DNA from: Cryptomeria japonica
Taxonomy: Eukaryota; Streptophyta; Pinopsida; Cupressales; Cupressaceae
Assembly (NCBI RefSeq): GCF_030272615.1
Contig: NC_081407.1
Location: 268,944,575-269,008,574, forward strand
Length of the DNA stretch: 64,000 nt
Reading direction: 5' to 3'
Below, piece after piece: positions 50,344-63,896 of this stretch. Every line of letters begins with the position of its first letter. Within the stretch, counting starts at the first letter, position 1. The translations under genes were made by a program, and so were the position numbers. The notes beneath the pieces are model-generated. The model made no database searches. It was given only the letters and a program-made list of their open reading frames with translations, and was not told the origin of the DNA.

Positions 50344-51639
50344 ATGTTAACCAGGTTGAAATTAAAGCAAGGAGAAGATGCACTTGAAGAATTTAATCCA
50401 AAGATCGGATCAAGGCGAGTTACTCGAAGATCAACCATGGCACAATCGGAAGAAGGAAAACGTGTTAATCCTAAACTCTTTGAGAACGAAGAAAAATTTC
50501 GTAAAGCATTCCTAGACATGAAGATGATGGTGGAAGAGTTGTACAAGGATAGGCAGAAAAAAAAGGAAAGAAAAGACAAAAAGAATAAGAAGGAAGATGA
50601 ATCCCCTTCGAAAGATGACAAAGGCAAAGGAGTAGGAGGTGGTAGTGACCCTCCTGAACCTCCATCCCCGTCTTCTTCTTCTTCATCTTCTTCATCTTCT
50701 TCTTCTACTTCTTCCCCCAAGAAAAAACAACCTGTACAGTCCGAGTCTAATTCACCTTTGTTAAAGCTTGATGTTAAATTTGAATTGCCAACCTATAATG
50801 GTGAAGTGGATGCAGAGAAACTTGATAATTGGATAAAACAAGTTGAAGTTTATTGCAAGATTCAAAAGTTTACTGATAATGCTTCAAAGATCCAGTTAGC
50901 CACTCTTCACCTGGGAGGCACAACCTTAATCTAGTAGGAGAGCAGAACTCGGGAAGATCTTAGCCGATATGGTAAAATAATTTCTTCTTGGTTTGAGTTT
51001 ACAACTACACTTAAGAAAATTTTTTATCCATTAGGTCACATGCAAAAAGTAGTAATGAATTGGCAATCATTAAGGCAAGAGAAAGGACAAAGTGTGCAGG
51101 AATATACACAGGAGTTTAGGAAAAGAGCTTTAATTTTGGGCATTCCTTTATACACGCAAGAAACTTTGTTAAAGTATATTAGTGGATTGCATGAGAATTT
51201 GAGACATACAATACTTATGTTTAATCCAACTAACCTTGATGAAGTTAGTGTGCAAGCCATTCATCTTGAAACAAGCTCAAGGAATAGCCATGATAGTCTT
51301 TTCATGGAATCTAGTTTACACAAAGGGAGCAATAAAGGGAAGGAGAAAATGCAGTGAACAGTTTCTGTGAAGAAAGAGGAGAAGCCTTATTGCTCACACT
51401 GCAAAAGGGAAGGGCATGAAGATGCAAAATGTTGGAAATTGCATTCTGATCAGAAACCCAAGTGGTTCAAGAATCAAAAGGGTAAGCAAAAGAACACAGC
51501 TATTGTACAAGACCTTGGTTCAGAATCTGGTGATGAATCTAAGATAACAGTTGTGGGTATAAAAGGTATTGTTCCTGTTGCTAATTCTAGCTCCCATACT
51601 TCCTCTATAAAGTGTAATGAGGTCTCTATTGATCTGTAA
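50344..51639 (+). pseudogene. gypsy gag, truncated (plus-strand half)
   Basis: Starts at the ATG at 50344. It has a K-rich region, a serine run (near 50670-50715), then the gag domain (ATYNGE-like start, LDNWIKQVEVYCKIQ) and a complete CCHC knuckle CSHCKREGHEDAKC at 51391-51432. Two adjacent TAGs at about 50932-50937 and a TGA at 51355 interrupt it; the minus-strand copy has W, C and R codons there. The frame runs into LTR-b at the word TTGA, where the sequence also matches the protease-side continuation of the other copy. Protease and everything beyond are missing. Confidence 0.85.
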
Positions 51640-52911
51640 TTAAGGCTAAATAAAATTGTGCTTAATTTAAATTACAGATTTATCCCAATCGCAAATAGAA
51701 TTGCGTGGTTATGTTTTTCAACCGTTGAAATTACAAAAGCTAAGTTCACTTTAATCCTTTGCAAAACTTAATAATGATAATTAATAACTTAAGAAGAAAT
51801 CAAAATTGAAACAAATAAAAGAAAATTAGAAGACAAAAGAGAAGAAGGATCAAACACAGACTGATAACGTAGTTCGTCCAATTAGGACTACGTCTTTGGG
51901 TCCACTTCTCAATGTTGGACAGCTTTATTAAGATTGCCAAGAACTTGAAAATGCCTTCTTACAATTCTCAAGCTTCAAACCCTACATAATAATTTCTCAC
52001 AATCTCTCTCCTTCACAATTTTTGGTGCAATAATCAACACCTTGTATTTCTTCTCCAAGAATTCTCCACTTTCAAAAGCATGAAAATTCTCCCAAGTTAT
52101 CACCACTTCAATTAGTTTTCCATCCTACACTACCCCCTTTTATACAAGAAAATTGCTCAAATTGGTATAAAACCAATTGATTTTGCAAAATCACCTTATC
52201 TCTCCATTTTTACATATAAAATCTTGAAAAATCTCCTCTTAACAAATACAATAAATCTCGTTCAACATTAACCTCCCAATTTGTTTTAAAACAATATGCT
52301 ATTTAGCCCTTTATGGAGGTTATCCGTGCTTTTACATTTGAGAATTTATTTTTGTACTAAATAAGGTTTTTTAATCCCCTTATTAATAGGGGAAGGAGAT
52401 TTTAAAATCTTTTGAAATCTTTGGAAAGCCATTTAAATAGCCTCTAATATTCTCCTAATAAAATGGGCTTATAAAAATTTATGTTTAGGAGAATTAAATC
52501 TTATTTAAATATTTATGTAAACGGCGGGATTTTCCTTTTATCATAAAGAGTAGTAAGGCAAGAGGATTTTAAGGCATGGGTTAAGGGATTAAATCCCACC
52601 AAATCCTCAATTTTTTTATTTTAAACCATATATTTTTTTCTTTGAATAATTATGGTTTAATCCATATTTGTGCCAACTCACTACTCTTGCCATCTCATAT
52701 GCCACGTGTCCTGCCAAGTATCACATTTTGGTGAAGCCACGCCATCATTTTGACCAAAACTTTGACTGGTCATAACTTCTACATATGAACTCCTCTTGAG
52801 CCCGTTCAAGTTGTGTTAGAACCGTGTCGATGAGCCCTATACAATGATGGTATTTTTGTGAGATTTTGAGACTGTGAATTTTTTTAGGTTTTTCTAGATC
52901 CACCTGGATCA
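51630..52911 (-). repeat. LTR-b (3' LTR of the inverted element, 1,282 bp)
   Basis: On the plus strand it runs from TGATCTGTAATTAAGG to CCACCTGGATCA, so it is minus-oriented. The element's polypurine tract (AATGGGGAGGAA on the minus strand, 52926-52912) abuts it, as expected for a 3' LTR. Confidence 0.9.
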
Positions 52912-52981
52912 TTCCTCCCCATTGAGAAGCTTTTGGACCTCCAAAAGGTCTATTTTATGTACAATTTGAGCTAGGGAAATG

Positions 52982-55126
52982 TCACCCCACTTGCCCAATA
53001 TCATCTGTCCTTCCTGTTGAAAGCTTGAACATCTGACCCATCACAAACACAAAGAAATATGAGATAGCTTTACTGATACAATCAACTACATGTTCATCGA
53101 TATTCACTATCTCATTCATCATCCATATAGACATAACTAGGAGAATAACAAGTACCAGTACTGAATACACCGATGTGAAGGAAATAGTATCAACATTCTG
53201 AATCTCCTGAACAAGAGCATTATTAGAAGATGAAACATTCAAGCCCTCAGTTACCACCTCTGGCTGAAGGCCTGACTCTTCTTGCAACTGATCCTTATAC
53301 TGTGTTGTTTGTGACACCATATCATGTTTCAAATTTCCATGCTTGGTATCACCAACTGTTACAGACATAAGGGTTAAAGCATTGCTTGCATTTACAATCA
53401 TTTTCAAATGTCTTGTTTTTCCAAGAGACTTGTCATGTTTCATGTGATGAGCTTTTACACTGAATTCAAGTCCATCTTTAAACAAATGATACCTATTATG
53501 TTCCTTGTAGAAAACGGCTTTTCTGTCATACAAATAAGGACTGCCTAGAACCATCCCACAGATGTCAAGCGGAATTACATCTAACTCTACCTCATCTACA
53601 AACTTGGATGTGATTGCAAATCGGAGTTTACATTGTTTTGATACATGTAATCGAGCATTATCATGCACCCAACCTAATGGATATGGTTTAGGATGAGGTG
53701 TTTTTTTTAATCCCAATTTCTTAACAACTTGTTCAGAGATTAAGTTCACTTGTGATCCACTATCTATGAGTGTATCAATTTTACTTTGTTTTGCAATAGC
53801 CCTTATATGAAACAATTCATTCCTTTTACTTTCAACAAAGACCTCATTACACTTTATAGAGGAATTATGGGAGCTAGAATTAGCAACGGGAACAATACCT
53901 TTTATACCCACAACTGTTATCTTGGATTCATCACCAGATTCTGAACCAAGGTCTTGTACAATAGTTGTGGTCTTTTGCTTACCCTTTTGATTCTTGAACC
54001 ACTTGGGTTTCTGATTAGGATGCAATTTCCAACATTTTGCATCTTCATGCTCTTCCCTTTTGTAATGTGAGCAATAAGGCTTCTCCTCTTTCTTCACAGA
54101 AACTGTTCGCTGCATTTTCTCCTTCCCTTTCTTGATCCCTTTGTGTAAACTAGATTCCATGAAAAGACTATCATGGCTATTCCTTGAGCCTGTTTCAAGA
54201 TGAATGGCTTGCACACTAACTTCATCAAGGTTAGTTGGATTAAACATAAGTATTGTATGTCTCAAATTCTCATGCAATCCACCTATATACTTTAACAAAG
54301 TTTCTTGCGTGTATAAAGGAATGCCCAAAATGAAAGCTCTTTTCCTAAACTCTTGTGTATATTCATGCACACTTTTTCCTTTCTCTTGCCTTAATGATTG
54401 CCAATTCATTACTGCTTTTTGCATGTGACCTAATGGATAAATTTTTTTCTTAAGTGTAGTTGTAAACTCAAATCAAGAAGAGATTATTTTACCATATCGG
54501 CTAAGATCTTCTTGAGTTCTGCTCTCGCACCAGATTAAGGTTGTGCCTTCCAGGCGAAGAGTGGCTAACTGGATCTTTGAAGCATCATCAGTAAACTTCT
54601 GAATCTTGCAATAAAATTCAACCTGTTTTATCCAATTATCAAATTTCTCTGCATCCACTTCTCCATTATAGGTTGGTAATTCAAATTTAACATCAAGCTT
54701 TAACAAAGGTGAATTAGACTCAGACTGTACAGGTTGTTTTTTCTTGGGGGAAGAAGTAGAAGAAGAAGATGAAGAAGATGAAGAAGAAGAAGATGAAGAA
54801 GACAGGGATGGAGGTTCAGGAGGGTCACTACCACCTCCTACTCCTTTTTCTTTGACGTCTTTTGAAGGGGATTCAGCTTCCTTCTTCTTTTTGTCTTTTC
54901 TTTCCTTTTCCTTCTGCCTATCCTTGTACAACTCTTCCACCATCATCTTCATGTCTAGGAATGCTTTACGAAATTGTTCTTCATTCTCAAAGAGTTCAGA
55001 ATTAACACGTTTTCCTTCTTCCGATTGTGCCATGGTTGATCTTCGAGTAACTCGCCTCAATCCGATCTTCGGATTAAATTCTTCAAGTGCACCTTCGCCT
55101 TGCTTTAATTTCAACCTGGTTAACAT
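52982..55126 (-). pseudogene. gypsy gag-protease with hydrophobic C-terminus, one stop
   Basis: Starts at the ATG at 55126 and is open to 52982 except for one TGA at 54473, where the plus-strand copy has tryptophan. Domains: serine run, gag domain, a zinc knuckle whose second cysteine is tyrosine (CSHYKREEHEDAKC), then an aspartic protease (LIDSGSQVNLIS, D-S-G at 53764-53756). About 190 residues follow the protease with no polymerase motif. They include two hydrophobic stretches (VLVLVILLVMSIWMM near 53160-53110 and ISYFFVFVMG near 53075-53040), possibly membrane segments. The stop comes just before the polypurine tract. So the element codes only gag, protease and this tail, and would need polymerase from elsewhere. 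Confidence 0.85.
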
Positions 55127-55156
55127 CCACCACTTGCAATTTTTTTCTGTTAAATT

Positions 55157-55168
55157 GCTCTGATACCA
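55157..55168 (-). other. primer-binding site (tRNA-iMet) of the inverted element
   Basis: The minus strand reads TGGTATCAGAGC two bases after the LTR-c end (GATCA). An exact match to the standard plant iMet primer site. Confidence 0.9.
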
Positions 55169-55170
55169 CT

Positions 55171-56451
55171 TGATCTTTAATTAAGGCTAAATAAAATTGT
55201 GCTTAATTTAAATTATAGATTTATCCCAATCACAAACAGAATTGCGTGGTTATGTTTTTCAACCGTTGAAATTACAAAAGCTAAGTTCACTTTAATCCTT
55301 TGCAAAACTTAATAATGATAATTGATAACTTAAAGAAGAAATCAAAATTGAAACAAATAAAAGAGAATTAGAAGACAAAAGAGAAAAAGGATCAAACGTA
55401 GATTGATAACGGAGTTTGTCCAATTAGGACTACGTCTTCGGGTCCGCTTCTCAATGTTGGACCGTTTTATTAAGATTGCCAAGCACTTGAAAATGCCTTC
55501 TTACAATTCTCAAGCTTCAAACCCTGCATAAGAATTTCTCACAATCTCTCTCCTTTACAATTTTTGGTGTAATAATTAACACCTTGTATTTCTTCTCCAA
55601 GAATTCTCCACTTTCAAAAGCATGAAAATTCTCCCAGTTATCACCACTTCAATGAATTTTCCATCCTACACTACCCCCTTTTATACAAGAAAATTGCTCA
55701 AATTGGTATAAAACCAATTGATTTTGCAAAATCACCTTATCTCTCCATTTTTACATATAAAATCTTGAAAAATCTCCTCTTAACAAATACAATAAATGTC
55801 GTTTAACATTAATCTCCCAATTTGTTTTAAAACAATATGCTATTTAGCCCTTTATGGAGGTTATCCATGCTTTTACATTTGAGAATTTATTTTTGTACTA
55901 AATAAGGTTTTTTAATCCCCTTATTAATAGGGGAAGGAGATTTTAAAATCTTTTGAAATCTTTGGAAAGCCATTTAAATAGCCTCTAATATTCTCCTAAT
56001 AAAATGGGCTTATAAAAATTTATGTTTAGGAGAATTAAATCTTATTTAAATATTTATGTAAACGGAGGGATTTTCCTTTTATCATAAAGAGTAGTAAGGC
56101 AAGAGGATTTTAAGGCATGGGTTAAGGGATTAAATCCCACCAAATCCTCAATTTATTTATTTTAAACCATATATTTTTTTCTTTGAATAATTATGGTTTA
56201 ATCCATATTTGTGCCAACTCACTACTCTTGCCATGTCATATGTCACGTGCCCTACCAAGTGTCACATTTTGGTGACGCCACGTCATCATTTTGACCAAAA
56301 CTTTGACTAGTCATAACTTCTACATACAAACTCCTCTTGAGCCCGTTCAAGTTGTGTTAGAACCGTGTCGATGAGCCCTACACAATGATGGTATTTTCGT
56401 GAGATTTTGAGACTGTGAATCTTTTAGGTTTTTCTAGATCCACCTGGATCA
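55171..56451 (-). repeat. LTR-c (5' LTR of the inverted element, 1,281 bp)
   Basis: On the plus strand it runs from TGATCTTTAATTAAGG to CCACCTGGATCA and is closely similar to LTR-b in the same orientation. It is followed by host sequence GTAATCATG, which continues unit C. Confidence 0.9.
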
Positions 56452-57036
56452 GTAATCATGTATAATTATTGAAGGTTTGTAATTCTTGAACCTTTGTATA
56501 ATAGAAATAAATAATTATGTTTTATGATACTTCATATCTTACATTTTAATTTGTACTTAATTCAATTTTAAATCTTCAATACAATGATTCATATTACTTG
56601 TCTATTATTGTAATATTCTTAATAAGAATTAAAAAAACCTTCTCACATTTCTAAGTCTATATTATTCCACTTAGAAAACAAATCATTCACTTATATAAGC
56701 ATCTAGAACATAGAGCATTGAACATTGTATTTGTTAATTATCAAGAGTGCATTTCTGGATTTGATTGTGTGTAAGATTTGTGTATAACATTTCGGATCAC
56801 ACTCCATGATCCATCATCAAGATGAAGAGAGTCAAAAAAAAATTTATTTTTTAATCAATCCCTAGATAACTCTATGCAGATAAAAAATGTGAGATCGTTA
56901 CTCTATTCTTAATTCAATTATTTGTCTCAATTACTCATAATCTATCTCTATTTTAATCTCAACTTTTGAAATGAAAGAGTACTAATTATACTTCTTGCTG
57001 GTTTGGGTTGAGCACGAAATCTTAAAAAAATTACCA
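56452..57036. repeat. tandem segment unit C, right part
   Basis: 56452-56640 matches 46690-46880 (block b8) in unit B. The rest to 57036 is AT-rich with no gene recognised and leads into block b1 of unit D. Confidence 0.6.
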
Positions 57037-57319
57037 TCATCCACACAAGCTCGAGTCATGCCTTTGATTCTCGTACTTAGTACCCATAGATTGGAAGACG
57101 TACTCCATCAGATTTGCAAGGTCAGTGTGACAACTTTCTGTGAGATGTCCGGCACAACTGAGCTGAGGAAACACAACGAAGCATTCTACAGCTTCAAACA
57201 GAATCGAACTTAATAATAAGAATAGCCCACCTGAGGAGTACGAGAAGAAAATTAGCTTACGAGTAGCTTTAGAAGCAGACCAATACTTATAATCTTGATT
57301 TGACAAAATATCAGTGGTC

Positions 57320-58235
57320 TGTGGGTCCTGCTCCCCTTCAAGGTAGCTTATCTCATATTATTGACTTCCCTATTGCAAGAGGTTTTTCTCCTATCAGTTT
57401 AATTACCGTAGTTTGAAATATATACCCACTGTAAAGCTTTTCCCTCCGTTGAAATGCATCACATTTCCTTGCAATGGAAAGAAATTATGTATCATAGTAT
57501 TCAAAAGATTGTTTCTGGATTGTTTCTGGAATAAACTGTATATATTTTTGTATCGATGTTCTAGATCATATTCAATGATCTATTGTCAAGAAATCTTATG
57601 TCATGTTTCATAATTTGAATTTTATATCACTTGTAAAGCCTTTCTTATTATGGGAATATAACACCTCACATTACAAAGCTCTCACCATAAGAATACATCT
57701 ACAATTTATATTACAAAGCTTTTCTCGCTATGGGATTGGGTTTACTTGTAATCAAAGCTTTTCTCGCTATGGGATTGGGCTTACTTGTAATCAAAGCTTT
57801 TTTCAATATGGAAATGCAGTTACAAGTCATTGATGTACTTATTGCACTCCCTTCATGATTACACATCTATAACATCCATTACAAATCTTTTCTCAATATA
57901 AGAATGTATTTGCAATGTTGGAAAGCTTTTCTTAGTATGGGAACACATCTACAAATCATTGACATGCTTATCATAAAACTCTCCCACTATGGAAATGCAT
58001 CTATGAATCATTGATGTGTTCATTATAAAGTTTTTCTCACCATGAAAATGCATCAACATTACTTATTGCAAATATTTTTCTTCTATGGGAATACATCTAC
58101 AAATCATTAATGTATTTGTTGCAAAGATTTTCCTACAATATGAGTGCATCTACAAGACCCGCTACAAAGGTTCTTTTACTATGGGAATGCATCTATGAAT
58201 GTTGCAACAAGTTTTTCCACTATGACAATGGTCCT
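57320..58235. repeat. degenerate short-period repeat array (unit D)
   Basis: Same words as the other arrays. It includes two near-perfect 39-bp units, starting 57714 and 57753, with the next unit at 57792, so part of the array expanded recently. Elsewhere spacing is 40-55 bp. Confidence 0.75.
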
Positions 58236-58964
58236 AGACCATGGGGAATGAATTGACTAAAAATCTACCAACCCATCCATTAAGGCCTTGAGGAATGATC
58301 TAACTATTCCCCAATGTCCTTTTCTATCCCTAGTTTTGATGAGTACATGTATGGCGTAAATTTTATATATATATATTGAAAAGTAACATTGAATCAATTT
58401 CATAGAATTTTTGTGTGAAAAACAAGATCAAATATCAATTAGGTCTTATGTAGGTGTACTAGCCATTTATTCCTTCAATCCTTTAATTACTCATACCATA
58501 TGACCCACAACATAACCGTAACCTCAACTATAGTTGATTTTAGTAAGTATTTAGCTTAGTTTGTCTAGTTTAGTTTATATATATCAGAAAGATTTTTACA
58601 CATTTATGACAATATTCACAATTCAATTAAGATCCCCACTATCTCTATTATGCATCTTCCAAAGATTACGTAGAAATATTATTGTCCATCATTTCTCGAC
58701 TTTCTTTTCAAAAATATTCTCCCCTTTCTTTCTCTCATGAAATTTAATCCACCACTACTTGACCTCCTCCACCAAAATCTTCTTCTTCACCCTTCTTCAC
58801 TTAGTATTGCACCTACATACAAATCAACATAACTAATATTGTGGACATATAAAAAATTTCCATATCCATCTTGTCAACAATTTATTTTGTACTCCCCACT
58901 CGACATTCCTTTACATCTTCCATGCCAATATATCTATTTGTGATCCACTACACTTCATCAACCA

Positions 58965-59205
58965 ACATCACCATATTTTCTTCTTCCATGTATTGTTGCT
59001 TCTTATCTACCAACATTTTCAAGTCCTTCAAAGGACATTCTACAACTATAAATTTGTTATCCTCCATAGTAACCTTAGCTACAACATACCTTCTTCCATA
59101 TATTTTGAAAGAAATAATTTAGATATAGTTTTGTTCTCTGTTTTTTATCGTCTTGCATGAGGATCACTTCTTTTATGCCACCAATAGGACACTCTACTTC
59201 ATCTT
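58965..59205 (-). pseudogene. second copy of the unidentified coding-like fragment
   Basis: Counterpart of 45463-45712. EVECPIGGIKEVILM is read near 59199-59155, and CPLKDLKMLV-like sequence further down, in a different frame. Decayed; identity unknown. Confidence 0.3.
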
Positions 59206-59340
59206 CTTCTCTTATTCTACCTCCCCCCACACCTATACACAAATAATATTAAAACAATCATGGGGCTCAACATCTCACATTTTATTTCCTCTTCTTTCTT
59301 CTTACTCATGGGTAAGTGCACAAAGATGGGGGACCAAAAG

Positions 59341-60410
59341 GGGTCTTAAAATGCCGCTTTTCTTTCTTTCTTTTTTCCTTTTTTTGAAATCAGCAAAAGT
59401 CTGAACTTTGACAAGAAAATGAAGATAGTTACACTCAAAATATGAAGATGTAGTAAGAACAAGAGTTGTAGTGCTCTGAGTCTACTTTCTAAACTACTAT
59501 TTTTTTTTGAAAATGCTGGAGATTAAGGGTTTCAAAAAGGGAGAGCACACAAAGCAGTGCTATTTTTTTAGAAAAAAATAACATAGCACATGGTGTGCAC
59601 CCCCTAAAATGTCAACTTTTTTTTGGAATTTTTAAAATTGCTCCAATGAGAAATTAGCTAACACCATTTAATTTATGCCAGATTTTTTGGCTAATTTTTT
59701 AATGGATATATGATTTTTTTACCAATTTTCGAAGTGGATACTAATTTTTTAATTAAATTTGAGCATGCTCCCCCTATAAATTTGTGGAAAATAATCAAAA
59801 ATCATTTTCTTTTTTAAAAACATTGTGTAGAATGGAGTCTATTTCTGAAAATGTAATTTTTTTCAAAATTGGATAAACAAGTAAAACTCTATGGCCAAAA
59901 TACGACATGTCAGATTTTGACAAATAATGGACACACTAAGAAACAAAATTATGGATGAAGACCTTAACATTATCAAAATTTGAAAATATCTATATGGTTA
60001 GATAGCTAAGAGAGAGCTTGACGATTGTGTGGTGTTTTTATTTTATTTTATTGAAGCACGTGCAAACCTGACAGAGAGCACGAACAAAAAGTAAGAAAAT
60101 TTTCAATACTTGCTGGAAAACATGTCTCGAGCCTAAGAAGGGCATCTAAGCCTTTGAGTTGGATGCCCAAGGAAAATCCAAGCCTTTTGTTTGGTGTTAC
60201 CAAGGCACCACATTGGCACATGCCAATTTTAGTGCGCGCCAAATGAATTTTAAAAAAAAAATCATTTGGTGTGCACCTTATTTGGCACATGACAAATAAG
60301 GCACACACCAAATGAATTCCATAGAAATTTTTCATTCTAGGAAGCACAAATTGTTCTCTATCATAGAATATATAAATAAAATATATCATTTAAGTATAAG
60401 TCCCATTTCT
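59341..60410. other. left arm interior of the fold-back element, no gene
   Basis: AT-rich, non-coding. The part 60180-60320 holds repeated short palindromes around TTTGGC...GCCAAAT, also present at 63703-63835 in the right arm. The left arm is about 900 bp longer here than the right arm, so the arms are not symmetric. Confidence 0.55.
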
Positions 60411-60577
60411 ATTATACTTTAAGTTATATTTTATGTATATATTGTCAGGATGTTTGAGAGTGGTTCCAAATCTCTAGGAGTTATAATGCAGATTCTAGTT
60501 TTTTGAGTATTCATATAAATTTCAGATTAAATCAAATTTTAGTAATCAGCATGCTCATATCAACATTATCTCTCTAA
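60411..60577. repeat. inner inverted repeat, left arm
   Basis: Nearly the reverse complement of 63485-63650. Shared words include TATATATTGTC, GAGTGGTTCCAAATCTCTAG and CAGCATGCTCATATCAACAT. Differences are few and mostly transitions. Confidence 0.85.
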
Positions 60578-62795
<2,218 letters not shown>

Positions 62796-63295
62796 NNNNN
62801 NNNNNNNNNNNNNNNNNNNNNNNNNNNNNNNNNNNNNNNNNNNNNNNNNNNNNNNNNNNNNNNNNNNNNNNNNNNNNNNNNNNNNNNNNNNNNNNNNNNN
62901 NNNNNNNNNNNNNNNNNNNNNNNNNNNNNNNNNNNNNNNNNNNNNNNNNNNNNNNNNNNNNNNNNNNNNNNNNNNNNNNNNNNNNNNNNNNNNNNNNNNN
63001 NNNNNNNNNNNNNNNNNNNNNNNNNNNNNNNNNNNNNNNNNNNNNNNNNNNNNNNNNNNNNNNNNNNNNNNNNNNNNNNNNNNNNNNNNNNNNNNNNNNN
63101 NNNNNNNNNNNNNNNNNNNNNNNNNNNNNNNNNNNNNNNNNNNNNNNNNNNNNNNNNNNNNNNNNNNNNNNNNNNNNNNNNNNNNNNNNNNNNNNNNNNN
63201 NNNNNNNNNNNNNNNNNNNNNNNNNNNNNNNNNNNNNNNNNNNNNNNNNNNNNNNNNNNNNNNNNNNNNNNNNNNNNNNNNNNNNNNNNNNNNNN
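62796..63295. other. assembly gap, exactly 500 N
   Basis: A run of 500 undetermined bases. The round number suggests a placeholder, not a measured length. It falls where the sequence switches from pyrimidine-rich to purine-rich. Confidence 0.98.
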
Positions 63296-63378
63296 AGAGA
63301 GAGGGGGGGACAAAGGTGGGTGTTAAGGGAGAGAAAACCCAAGTGCAAGAGAGGAGGGAGGGAAAGAGAGGTAGACAC

Positions 63379-63453
<75 letters not shown>

Positions 63454-63484
63454 AGAGGTAATGTCGGGAAAGAGGAGAGATCAG
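63296..63484. repeat. polypurine tract right of the gap
   Basis: Almost only A and G on the plus strand with GAGA runs (63383-63412 and 63413-63456). It looks like the inverted counterpart of the polypyrimidine tract, but is much shorter in this assembly. Confidence 0.9.
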
Positions 63485-63650
63485 AGAGAAATAATGTTGA
63501 TATGAGCATGCTGATTACTGAAATTTGACTGTCTGAAATTTATATGAATACTCTAAAAACTAGAATCTACATTATAGCTCCTAGAGATTTGGAACCACTC
63601 TTAAACATCTGGACAATATATACATAAAATATAACTTAAAGTATAAGAAA
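63485..63650. repeat. inner inverted repeat, right arm
   Basis: Reverse-complement partner of 60411-60577. It begins inside the GAGA tract (AATAATGTTGATATGAGC) and ends at ATAACTTAAAGTATAA. Confidence 0.85.
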
Positions 63651-63702
63651 AGGATAATTTGGAATTTCAAAATTCAAAATGCAAAATGCACTTCTCAAAA
63701 TG

Positions 63703-63835
63703 CCAATGCATTTGGCGCATGCCAAATTTGGTGCTCACCTTATTTGGCGTGCGTCCCATTTGGCACACGCCAAATACATTAGGCGTGCCCAAACCTTAGG
63801 CTCGACACGCCAAGCCTATTTGGCATGCACAAAAG
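63703..63835. repeat. cluster of TTTGGC/GCCAAA palindromes
   Basis: Overlapping short palindromes such as ATTTGGCGCATGCCAAAT, with variants CATTTGGCACACGCCAAAT and TTTGGCATGC. The left arm has matching ones at 60215-60315 (CATTTGGTGTGCACC, TTTGGCACATG). Possible protein-binding or hairpin sites; function unknown. Confidence 0.65.
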
Positions 63836-63896
63836 GGATTGATGGGGGTGAAAAAAAAATTGGCATCTTTTTGGTCCCCATCTTGGTGCACTCGCC

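Larger units (their letters stand above)
49015..56451. mobile_element. three-LTR gypsy composite with inverted halves
   Basis: LTR-a (49015-50300, plus) is followed by a plus-strand gag ending about 51633. Then comes LTR-b (51630-52911, minus), an internal minus-strand gag-protease region, and LTR-c (55171-56451, minus). The outer flanks are GTACT (49010-49014) and GTAAT (56452-56456), a near-match target duplication, whereas flanks of the b-to-c element alone (TCTAT and GTAAT) do not match. Removing 49015-56451 restores continuity of unit C with unit B. So the whole 7.4 kb may have entered as one piece, although nested insertion plus deletion cannot be excluded. Confidence 0.8.
57037..59309. 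repeat. tandem segment unit D, left part
   Basis: Block b1 (57090-57310) matches 43150-43390. At about 57316 it jumps directly to sequence equal to 43812, so the b2 block is deleted, with CTGTGG shared at the junction. Then come the array (57320-58235), b4 (58240-58560) and b5 (58600-59300). Inserted at 59309/59310 is the fold-back element. The last five bases, CTCAT, are its left target duplication. Confidence 0.7.

Noticed and set aside
50298-50720. Acidic (E/D-rich) minus-strand frame, and its partner at 54744-55163
   Set aside because: Antisense of the serine/lysine-rich part of gag in both copies.
41690-58235. CRISPR-like array or zinc-finger gene suggested by repeated words
   Set aside because: Spacing and repeats are degenerate, the sequence is plant nuclear, and no frame gives the C-C-H-H pattern.
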